The position numbers and the translations under genes are program-made. This document shows, piece after piece, positions 1 through 5,315 of a DNA stretch of 5,420 nt (position 1 is its first letter; the number at the start of each line of letters is the position of its first letter). Source of the DNA: Desulfurococcales archaeon (GTDB lineage Archaea; Thermoproteota; Thermoprotei_A; Sulfolobales; Desulfurococcaceae); the NCBI GenBank assembly GCA_015522345.1, contig WAML01000184.1, forward strand, positions 1-5,420, written 5' to 3'. Under the pieces are notes generated by a model. The model was not told where the DNA came from. It did not search any database and saw only the letters and a program-made list of their open reading frames with translations.

Positions 1-293
1 AGACTAGAAATAATATTCTCTAAATAATCTTCGAGCTCATCTGCTTTTCCAAGAACGTAATCTCTATGCTCCATCAAATAATTCTCAATAGACTCCCTAA
101 TAGAATAGAGTTCTTTAAGCCTAGGTTCACTAGCAATATTAACTGCATTAGCGTCGGTAAAAGCAATATAGATAGAGTAAGTTATAGGCCATATAGTGAA
201 GAACAGGTATAGTACAATACTAGTAATTACAAGTAATAGAGCAACTCTAGTAGGATAAAGTACAAGCTTCTTACTATCCTTAGGCAAATACAT
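1..293 (-). CDS. malF: MalF-like maltodextrin ABC transporter permease, N-terminal part (runs off left edge)
   Basis: This is the first 97 codons of an inner-membrane permease of a sugar ABC importer; the rest lies beyond the window. Residues about 17-45 form one hydrophobic segment ending in WPITYSIYIAFTDAN. That matches the segment just before the large extracytoplasmic P2 loop of E. coli MalF (IAFTNYSSTN), which favours MalF over MalG. After it, residues about 54-97 are hydrophilic, charged and helix-like rather than a second membrane segment, as expected for a P2-type insertion. The gene lies 88 nt downstream of malE on the same strand. The start is uncertain. ATG at 293 sits inside a strong GGTGATG Shine-Dalgarno-like sequence, so an in-frame TTG at 287-285, 4 nt after GGTGAT, may be the real start; GTG at 296 is also possible. 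The family call is solid, the exact substrate is inferred from neighbours. Confidence 0.82.
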   Translation of the reverse strand, partial: MYLPKDSKKLVLYPTRVALLLVITSIVLYLFFTIWPITYSIYIAFTDANAVNIASEPRLKELYSIRESIENYLMEHRDYVLGKADELEDYLENIISS

Positions 294-297
294 CACC
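292..297 (-). promoter_or_regulatory. Shine-Dalgarno sequence GGTGAT overlapping the annotated malF start
   Basis: Read on the minus strand, GGTGAT (297-292) is a perfect match to the archaeal anti-Shine-Dalgarno core (AUCACC) of 16S rRNA. Its last two bases are the A and T of the ATG at 293. A ribosome using it would sit better on the TTG at 287-285, four bases further on. The site therefore bears directly on which start codon is used. Confidence 0.5.
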
Positions 298-333
298 GAT
301 ACACTAGTCTCTAGAGGCAGAGTACACAAACAA

Positions 334-346
334 TATTTATTAAATA
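334..346 (-). promoter_or_regulatory. TATA-like element upstream of malF
   Basis: The 13-bp AT-only palindrome TATTTA-T-TAAATA lies about 40-50 bp upstream of the malF start. As a TATA box it would place transcription initiation near 312-314, about 20 nt before the Shine-Dalgarno/start region, which is a normal archaeal geometry. It follows an oligo-T tract after malE, so malF could have its own promoter. In DNA this AT-rich such elements also arise by chance. Confidence 0.35.
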
Positions 347-352
347 GATGTT

Positions 353-376
353 AAAAAACCATTGTTATTTAAACAA
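353..376 (-). terminator. Candidate partial terminator after malE (small inverted repeat plus T6)
   Basis: Six bases after the malE stop the minus strand carries a 5-bp inverted repeat (TTGTT/AACAA at 376-372 and 366-362, 5-nt loop), followed by TTTTTT at 358-353. Oligo-T tracts alone can terminate archaeal RNA polymerase, and the stem is too weak and AT-rich to count for much. Partial termination here would give more binding protein than permease, as is common in sugar importers. This is inference from sequence only. Confidence 0.3.
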
Positions 377-381
377 ATACA

Positions 382-1941
382 TTAACTCTTAAAGGACTCT
401 AGAATCCTAGCCTGTGCTTCATCGAGCAAAGGCTTTATAGACTCCAGAGCAGCTTCAACACCTTCTTCATTATACTTAGTTATAACAGCGCTAATAGCTT
501 CTGCAACAGGACCCCATACAGAAGCCATTTTAACGGACTTAGGCATCGGCACACTATTTGCTACAGATTGTGCAAAACCAAGGACTACAGGGTATTTATC
601 GGCATTCTCTTGTACATATCCTAGTACACTTACTTTAACAGGTATAAAGCCTGCTTCATCAACAAACATTTTGAGAGTATCATCGTTTAGTGTAAACCAT
701 AGAGAGAATAGTATTGAAGCATACAGCCTATCCCTGTCTTGTTCAACAAGTTTAGTAATCCAGAGCAACTTTATACCAGAGAATGGCTTAGGAACTCTAT
801 CCCCTATCTTAGGCAACGGTACAACAGCTATATTGGATACAGCTTCTCTAATCCTAGGTATATTCCATGGACCAGTGACAATAAAGGGTGTTTTACCATC
901 AGTAAACAGCTTTAACTGAGCTTCATGACCTACATCTTCTGTATACATGTACTTAAGCACATTCTCTACAAAGAACCTAATGCCTTCGACGGTGCCAGTA
1001 CTATTAACTCCAACACTATCTGTTTCTTCGTCATAGTAGTAGCCTCCAAAAGCAGTTACAAACGGATATATATGGTATGGATCGATCTGATACGCTATAC
1101 CATAAGTACCCTTATCAGGATCATAGTATTTCTCCATAATCTGCTTCATTTCATCGAAAGTCTCAGGAACTTTATCAACCATATCAAGATTACATACAAG
1201 AGCAATAGCTTCAGCAGCCCACGGCAAACCATACAAACGCAGCTTATATACACCAGCAGAATAAGCTACAGCCAAATACTCTCCACGAAGATCCTCTAGA
1301 GTCTCTGGAGGTAAGTACTGGTCTAGTGCAACAATAAATCCTCCATCAGCCAATTCTCCAGTCCAGTCATGAGCCCACGTGAATACATGAGCAGTATTCT
1401 CTAGATCGCCGGCTATAACACCAGCTTTAACAGCTTCCTTCAAATTCTGTACATTCTGATAGTTAACATTAACACCAGGATACTCCTTCATGAACTCTTC
1501 AACAGCTTTACCAACAATCTTTGACTCAAAGGGCATCATAGATGTCCAGAAGTTTATAGTAACCTTAAGCTCTCCCTTCTTCACTTTTTCAACAAATTCA
1601 TAAAACTCCTTAGAAACCCTGATCTCACTGGATCCAATCTTGATCTTGTATTCCTCTTGTGTAGGAGAAGGAGTTGGCGAAGGAGATGGAGAAGGTGATG
1701 GAGAGGGCGAAAGCGTAGGAGATGGACTTGGGCTTGTTGTTGAAGTAGTTAGTGTAGGCGATGGAGTTGGTGAAGGACTTGACGTAGTTTTTGGAGGAGA
1801 TGTTGTAGGTGATGTTGTTGGTGTAGCTGTTTCTACTGGAACTCCTGGCCTCGTGAAGAAATATATACCGATTATAGCTACTATAATGATTATAGCAATA
1901 ACTACGGCTAGAACTTTAGATAATCCACTGTAATACTTCAT
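382..1941 (-). CDS. malE: MalE-like maltodextrin-binding protein, membrane-anchored, with Ser/Thr/Pro stalk
   Basis: This extracytoplasmic solute receptor (519 aa) delivers malto-oligosaccharides to the MalF/MalK importer. A short basic N-terminus is followed by a hydrophobic segment (residues about 9-29), a Ser/Thr/Pro linker (about 39-94) and a family 1 binding domain (about 98-519). From a remembered comparison with E. coli maltose-binding protein, ligand-site features are retained: TWAHD (W189, D192), AAEA (E244), DPY (D287, P288, Y289), GPW (W359) and W476, plus an ending DEAQARI like its DAQTRI. No lipobox cysteine is present and no standard PibD-type (K/R)(G/A) site precedes the hydrophobic segment, so it is probably an uncleaved anchor. 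ATG at 1941 was chosen because GGGTG lies 8 nt upstream. The frame stays open to 2211, but that extension would overlap the divergent amylase and adds no family sequence. Cyclodextrin or another glucan remains possible as the preferred ligand. Confidence 0.9.
   Translation of the reverse strand: MKYYSGLSKVLAVVIAIIIIVAIIGIYFFTRPGVPVETATPTTSPTTSPPKTTSSPSPTPSPTLTTSTTSPSPSPTLSPSPSPSPSPSPTPSPTQEEYKIKIGSSEIRVSKEFYEFVEKVKKGELKVTINFWTSMMPFESKIVGKAVEEFMKEYPGVNVNYQNVQNLKEAVKAGVIAGDLENTAHVFTWAHDWTGELADGGFIVALDQYLPPETLEDLRGEYLAVAYSAGVYKLRLYGLPWAAEAIALVCNLDMVDKVPETFDEMKQIMEKYYDPDKGTYGIAYQIDPYHIYPFVTAFGGYYYDEETDSVGVNSTGTVEGIRFFVENVLKYMYTEDVGHEAQLKLFTDGKTPFIVTGPWNIPRIREAVSNIAVVPLPKIGDRVPKPFSGIKLLWITKLVEQDRDRLYASILFSLWFTLNDDTLKMFVDEAGFIPVKVSVLGYVQENADKYPVVLGFAQSVANSVPMPKSVKMASVWGPVAEAISAVITKYNEEGVEAALESIKPLLDEAQARILESFKS
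1660..1827 (-). repeat. Degenerate hexamer repeat encoding the Ser/Thr/Pro stalk of MalE
   Basis: This stretch encodes residues about 39-94 of the binding protein, almost entirely Ser, Thr and Pro. Its densest part (1660-1734) is a run of Ser-Pro dipeptides written by an imperfect 6-bp tandem repeat (plus-strand GGAGAA/GGAGAT variants). The protein segment would be an extended, possibly O-glycosylated spacer holding the binding domain away from the membrane anchor. Third positions vary between units, which indicates an old, selected repeat rather than a fresh slippage product, but length change by slippage remains possible. Confidence 0.8.
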
Positions 1942-1949
1942 AGGATAGA

Positions 1950-1954
1950 CACCC
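1950..1954 (-). promoter_or_regulatory. Shine-Dalgarno sequence of malE (GGGTG)
   Basis: On the minus strand GGGTG (1954-1950) ends 8 nt before the ATG at 1941. It matches the archaeal GGTG core and decides the start of malE against the long upstream in-frame extension. Confidence 0.65.
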
Positions 1955-1983
1955 ACATTCTTTAATCCCTTACTATCTACGTA

Positions 1984-2029
1984 AAAAACTTTATTATGAA
2001 AACACATTGTACCATAGAATTGATTAAAA
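1984..2029. promoter_or_regulatory. Divergent promoter region between malE and the amylase gene
   Basis: The two start codons face away from each other with 88 bp between them. On the plus strand, AAAAAACTTTATTAT (1984-1997) resembles a BRE/TATA pair and would start transcription near 2021, only about 9 nt before the amylase ATG. There is no Shine-Dalgarno sequence before that ATG, which fits a leaderless or nearly leaderless mRNA. On the minus strand the same AT element reads CATAATAAAG and could serve malE with a start near 1967; TTTTTAATC at 2031-2023 is an alternative. The assignment rests on spacing and composition only. Confidence 0.4.
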
Positions 2030-4138
2030 ATGTACAAAATAATTGGACGAGAGAAACTAGGGAAGAACAGGTATGGAAGATACATTGTAGAGTATAGTAT
2101 TCCATGGCCTGAGAAAGCTAGGCATGTATACCTTGCATCACCATACACATCATATTTCCCAGGTAGAATAAAGCTTACAAAAGAGAAGGATAGAGCAAAA
2201 ACAGTGATCAAATTATATGAGGGAATATATCCATACTATTACATAGTAGACTCTAGAAAGCCTCTCCTAGACTCAGAAAACCCATATAAAGTAGTAGTGA
2301 GGCTATTTCCAGACAAACAATACGAATTCACAGCATCACTATCAATAATAGGATTGAGTGAGTACAGTGAAGCAGTTAGAGAAAAAACACTTAGACCAGA
2401 CCTCATAATACACAATGAAGACGATCCAGCGTTTATACACAAGTACATGGGGTACACTATAGTAAGGATATATGTACCACGTGAAGTACTTGAGAAAGTA
2501 TGTCTAGCAACAATAGTAGATGGCCAAGAGGAAATACTATGTAGTGGAAAACTATTCTCTAACAACTACATAGACTACTACCAATTCATTCTAGATAAAG
2601 AATATACCAGTCTAAACTACTACTTCATACTATACACAAGAAATAGGCAATACTATTTCGGAAAAAATGGTCTAGGAGACAAAACACCGATAATTAAAAA
2701 CAACATACCTGGTATAGAGGAGCCACAGTGGTTTATAGGCACTATATACTACCAGATATTTCCAGACAGCTTCAGTAGATCGAGTAAAGAATTTACAGTA
2801 GAAGAATACATGAGTACAAGAGAAAGAAAGGTCTTAGGAGGCGATCTAAGAGGTATACTCAATAGACTAGACTATATAGAAGAACTTGGCGTAGAAGCAC
2901 TATACCTAACGCCAATATATCGAGCTTCATCATACCATAGATACGATGTAATCGACCATAAGACTATAGATAGAGTCCTAGGCAATACTAACGAGTTTAT
3001 AGAATTAGTTAGAAAAGCTCATGAGAGAGAAATAAAGATTATACTAGACTTAGTTGTACACCATTCATCTCCTTGCTCAAAAGAATTTAGAACAGCCATC
3101 AAAAAAGGCACTAGATCAAGTTATTGGAGATGGTATTTGTTCCTAGTAGACAATATTAGTTCACTAGATGAAAGAGTCTACAAAGGAATAAATAAGTATC
3201 TAAAAAATGAATGTAGGGAAATACCTAGTGAACTAGTAGGGCAAGAGCCATTCTACGAATCATATTTTGGGCTATGGCAAATGCCTAAGTACAACCACTA
3301 CAACGCTGAAGTAATTAATTTCTTTAAAAATATTATGAAATACTGGTTTGTTTTAGAAGTAGATGGATTTAGGGTTGATGTAGGTCTAGGAGTACCCGAT
3401 CAATTTAATAAAGAACTATATAGTTTCTCGAGAAAACATAACAAACTATACATGCTAGAGATCATCCATGGACTACAATACTATAGACTGGGAGAAATAG
3501 CTGATACAGCAATGAATTACTATTTTAGAAACAATATTGTAAAGCTAGTTCTAACTAAAGAGATAGAGCTAGAGAAATTCATTGAAGAAATCTATCAATT
3601 ATACTATAGATTACCTATATACATAGCTAACTCACTATACACTCTATTGAGTAGCCACGATACAGCTAGAATAAAGACTGTAGTCAAAAACTATTCAAGC
3701 GAGAAAGTCGGTGATGTATTAAAACTATTGTATACAATACTCTTCATCATATATGGTTCACCAGCAATATACTATGGAGACGAAATAGGTTTAGAAGGAG
3801 GAGATGATCCGGAGTGTAGAAAACCGATGATATGGAATGAAGAATTCTGGGACAAGACATTACTAACTTATATTAAGGAGTTAATTAGTCTAAGGAAGAA
3901 ATATAGAGTATTGAGGTACGGGTTTACTAAACTAGCTATTGTAGCAGATAAAGTACTTAGTATCAAGAGATTCTTTGGTGAAGAAGAAGTAGTAGGCTTA
4001 TTTAATATAGGCTTAGATCAAATAAAGATACTATATGAGTACAAGAATTATAAGGTTTTGCTGAAAGAGAAAACGAGGGTTTATGGAGACAAAATAGTTT
4101 TTGAACCCTATGGATTCATTGTGTTTTCTAAACAATAG
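2030..4138 (+). CDS. Maltogenic amylase/cyclomaltodextrinase (GH13, neopullulanase-type) with archaeal N-terminal extension
   Basis: This 702-residue enzyme should hydrolyse alpha-1,4 (and possibly alpha-1,6) links in imported malto-oligosaccharides and cyclodextrins. It has no signal peptide, so it acts in the cytosol. Visible parts: an N-terminal extension (about 1-110), a second beta-rich domain (about 120-225), a (beta/alpha)8 barrel from about 235 (WFIGTIYYQIFPDSFSR) to 610, and a C-terminal beta domain (about 630-702). GH13 motifs: DLVVHH (340-345), MPKYN (418-422, the cyclodextrinase-type MPKLN motif), GFRVD with nucleophile D450, acid/base E477 in LEIIH, and SSHDTAR with D544. All three catalytic acids are present. 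Length and architecture match the S. marinus maltogenic amylase (about 696 aa), whose extra N' domain resembles CBM48. ATG at 2030 is the first possible start: an in-frame TGA lies at 2021. It lies divergent to malE and overlaps malK tail to tail by 11 bp. Confidence 0.93.
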   Translation: MYKIIGREKLGKNRYGRYIVEYSIPWPEKARHVYLASPYTSYFPGRIKLTKEKDRAKTVIKLYEGIYPYYYIVDSRKPLLDSENPYKVVVRLFPDKQYEFTASLSIIGLSEYSEAVREKTLRPDLIIHNEDDPAFIHKYMGYTIVRIYVPREVLEKVCLATIVDGQEEILCSGKLFSNNYIDYYQFILDKEYTSLNYYFILYTRNRQYYFGKNGLGDKTPIIKNNIPGIEEPQWFIGTIYYQIFPDSFSRSSKEFTVEEYMSTRERKVLGGDLRGILNRLDYIEELGVEALYLTPIYRASSYHRYDVIDHKTIDRVLGNTNEFIELVRKAHEREIKIILDLVVHHSSPCSKEFRTAIKKGTRSSYWRWYLFLVDNISSLDERVYKGINKYLKNECREIPSELVGQEPFYESYFGLWQMPKYNHYNAEVINFFKNIMKYWFVLEVDGFRVDVGLGVPDQFNKELYSFSRKHNKLYMLEIIHGLQYYRLGEIADTAMNYYFRNNIVKLVLTKEIELEKFIEEIYQLYYRLPIYIANSLYTLLSSHDTARIKTVVKNYSSEKVGDVLKLLYTILFIIYGSPAIYYGDEIGLEGGDDPECRKPMIWNEEFWDKTLLTYIKELISLRKKYRVLRYGFTKLAIVADKVLSIKRFFGEEEVVGLFNIGLDQIKILYEYKNYKVLLKEKTRVYGDKIVFEPYGFIVFSKQ
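4128..4138. other. 11-bp convergent overlap of amylase and malK coding ends
   Basis: The amylase stop TAG occupies 4136-4138 on the plus strand. The malK stop TAG occupies 4130-4128 on the minus strand. Each gene's last codons therefore lie within the other, and any terminator for either transcript must sit inside the opposing coding sequence. Confidence 0.95.
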
Positions 4139-5231
4139 CTTTACCCGTTTTTTTATCAAATAATAGTATCTTACTCCAGTCTATATCCAAGTAGACTACT
4201 TCTCCCATACCAAATCTTGATCCAGGAGGAGCCTTTGCTTTAATTAATTCACCCTCTAGATCTAGTGTAACAACTACTTCAGAGCCAAGAGGTTCTTCAA
4301 CAACTACTTTAGCTTTAACAAAACCTTCTCCTCCTTCTCTACGAACTCTTATAAACTCCGGCCTAATCCCTAGGAGTAGTGTTGGACCATAGCCTTTCTC
4401 TACAACATACTTAGCTATATCCGGCTCCAATTCCTTCTTAATACCGGGGCATTCTAGTATGTACTTGTCCTTTGCTTCAGATATACTGCAGGGTATTAGA
4501 TTCATAGCTGGTGCTCCAATGAATGTAGCAACAAAAATGTTTCTTGGCTTAAAGTAGAGTTCTTCTGGAGAACCAATCTGCATTATCTTGCCTTCATTCA
4601 TAACTGCTATACGATCAGCCATGCTCATGGCCTCGACTTGATCGTGTGTAACATATACTGTTGTTACACCAAGTTCTTTCTGAAGCTTCTTAAGCTCAAC
4701 CCTCATTTGCAGACGAAGTTTAGCATCGAGGTTACTCAAGGGCTCGTCAAGAAGCCATACCTTAGGCCTCCTCACTAATGCTCTAGCAAGAGCTACGCGT
4801 TGCTGCTGGCCACCACTAAGTTGGCTAGGGTATCTATTCAATAAATTCTCTATACCGAGGAGCTTAGCTATTTCAACAACTCTCTTCCTAACATCCTCTT
4901 TACTTAATCCGAGTTCCCTACGTCTAATTACTAGAGGAAAAGCAATATTGTCGTAAACAGTCATGTGGGGATAGAGGGCATAATTTTGGAAAACCATAGC
5001 GACATTACGTTCCTTTGGATGAATATAGTTTACGAGCCTATCATCAATATATATCTCTCCTTCATCAGGAATCTCTAGTCCAGCGATCAATCTTAAAGTA
5101 GTTGTTTTACCGCTGCCACTAGGCCCTAGTAGAGCAAAGAATTCTCCATCTCTAATCTCAAAGCTAACATGATCTACTGCTACAACATTCTTAAACTTCT
5201 TAGTAACATTGACCAGCTTTACTCTGGCCAA
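4128..5231 (-). CDS. malK: MalK-type ATP-binding subunit of maltodextrin ABC importer
   Basis: This cytosolic ATPase (367 aa from the chosen start) energises sugar import by the malF-type permease. Numbered from TTG 5231, it has Walker A GPSGSGKT (36-43), Q-loop Q82, signature LSGGQ (138-142), Walker B VWLLDEP (158-164, catalytic E163), D-loop SNLD (166-169) and switch H196. The C-terminal part (from about 235) is the OB/TOBE-type regulatory domain, with GIRPE at 288-292. The ending LFDKKTGKAIV resembles archaeal MalK proteins. TTG at 5231 was preferred because GGGGA lies 10 nt upstream and the protein then begins MARVKLVNV, the usual family start. A TTG at 5240 directly abuts that Shine-Dalgarno sequence and is less likely. 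It shares a strand with malE and malF but is separated from them by the amylase. MalK-type ATPases can serve several sugar importers, so partner choice is inferred from context. Confidence 0.94.
   Translation of the reverse strand: MARVKLVNVTKKFKNVVAVDHVSFEIRDGEFFALLGPSGSGKTTTLRLIAGLEIPDEGEIYIDDRLVNYIHPKERNVAMVFQNYALYPHMTVYDNIAFPLVIRRRELGLSKEDVRKRVVEIAKLLGIENLLNRYPSQLSGGQQQRVALARALVRRPKVWLLDEPLSNLDAKLRLQMRVELKKLQKELGVTTVYVTHDQVEAMSMADRIAVMNEGKIMQIGSPEELYFKPRNIFVATFIGAPAMNLIPCSISEAKDKYILECPGIKKELEPDIAKYVVEKGYGPTLLLGIRPEFIRVRREGGEGFVKAKVVVEEPLGSEVVVTLDLEGELIKAKAPPGSRFGMGEVVYLDIDWSKILLFDKKTGKAIV
4148..4154 (+). terminator. Candidate oligo-T terminator for the amylase transcript, inside malK
   Basis: Seven consecutive T residues occur 10 nt after the amylase stop. 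Oligo-T tracts act as intrinsic terminators for archaeal RNA polymerase. On the opposite strand the same bases code for adjacent lysines near the malK C-terminus (FDKKTGKAIV), so the tract may exist for coding reasons alone. No stem precedes it. Confidence 0.4.
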
Positions 5232-5240
5232 GAAAAACAA

Positions 5241-5246
5241 TCCCCT
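5241..5246 (-). promoter_or_regulatory. Shine-Dalgarno sequence of malK (AGGGGA)
   Basis: On the minus strand AGGGGA (5246-5241) is the only purine-rich site before malK. It touches the TTG at 5240 but is 9 nt from the TTG at 5231, a normal spacing, which supports the shorter protein. Confidence 0.55.
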
Positions 5247-5281
5247 ACAACATCTATTTTAGACATACACAGTTATACATG

Positions 5282-5315
5282 ATAAAGATTTAAAAAATAT
5301 TGTTTAAATCTTTAT
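5282..5315. repeat. Perfect 13-bp inverted repeat upstream of malK
   Basis: ATAAAGATTTAAA (5282-5294) and TTTAAATCTTTAT (5303-5315) are exact reverse complements, separated by 8 nt. The arm centres are 21 bp apart, about two helical turns, which would suit a dimeric regulator binding one face of DNA. The repeat covers the stop codon of the upstream gene and overlaps the likely malK TATA box. It has no T-run after the stem when read towards malK, so a hairpin terminator is less natural, although a T6 tract lies within the repeat (5297-5292 on the minus strand). Confidence 0.6.
5288..5298 (-). promoter_or_regulatory. Candidate malK TATA element (ATTTTTTAAAT)
   Basis: Read on the minus strand, ATTTTTTAAAT lies about 57-67 bp before the malK TTG at 5231. 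A start of transcription about 27 bp downstream, near 5266, would leave a leader of roughly 35 nt that includes the Shine-Dalgarno site. It overlaps one arm of the inverted repeat. The same T6 could instead terminate the upstream gene. Confidence 0.35.

Noticed and set aside
671..1299. Two plus-strand open frames antisense to malE
   Set aside because: They lie wholly within a well-supported coding region and show no recognisable domain or ribosome binding site.
1660..1827. Possible CRISPR or minisatellite array
   Set aside because: The units are about 6 bp, degenerate, without spacers, and are explained by in-frame Ser-Pro dipeptides.
1640..1933. Plus-strand open frame rich in Gly, Glu, Asp and Val
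   Set aside because: It is the antisense reading of the malE Ser/Thr/Pro stalk repeat and signal anchor; its composition follows from the repeat.
1942..2211. In-frame upstream extension of malE (90 extra codons)
   Set aside because: It overlaps the start of the divergent amylase, lacks family similarity, and a good Shine-Dalgarno site precedes ATG 1941.
2239..2565. Minus-strand open frame antisense to the amylase
   Set aside because: It is contained in the N-terminal domains of the amylase, with no independent evidence of coding.
5232..5240. malK start at TTG 5240 (three extra residues)
   Set aside because: The Shine-Dalgarno sequence directly abuts this codon, and the family typically begins at the following TTG (MARVKLV).
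5282..5315. Classical hairpin terminator of the upstream surface protein gene
   Set aside because: The stem is almost all A/T, overlaps the stop codon, and has no T-run after it; an operator or promoter role fits better, though the T6 inside could terminate on its own.
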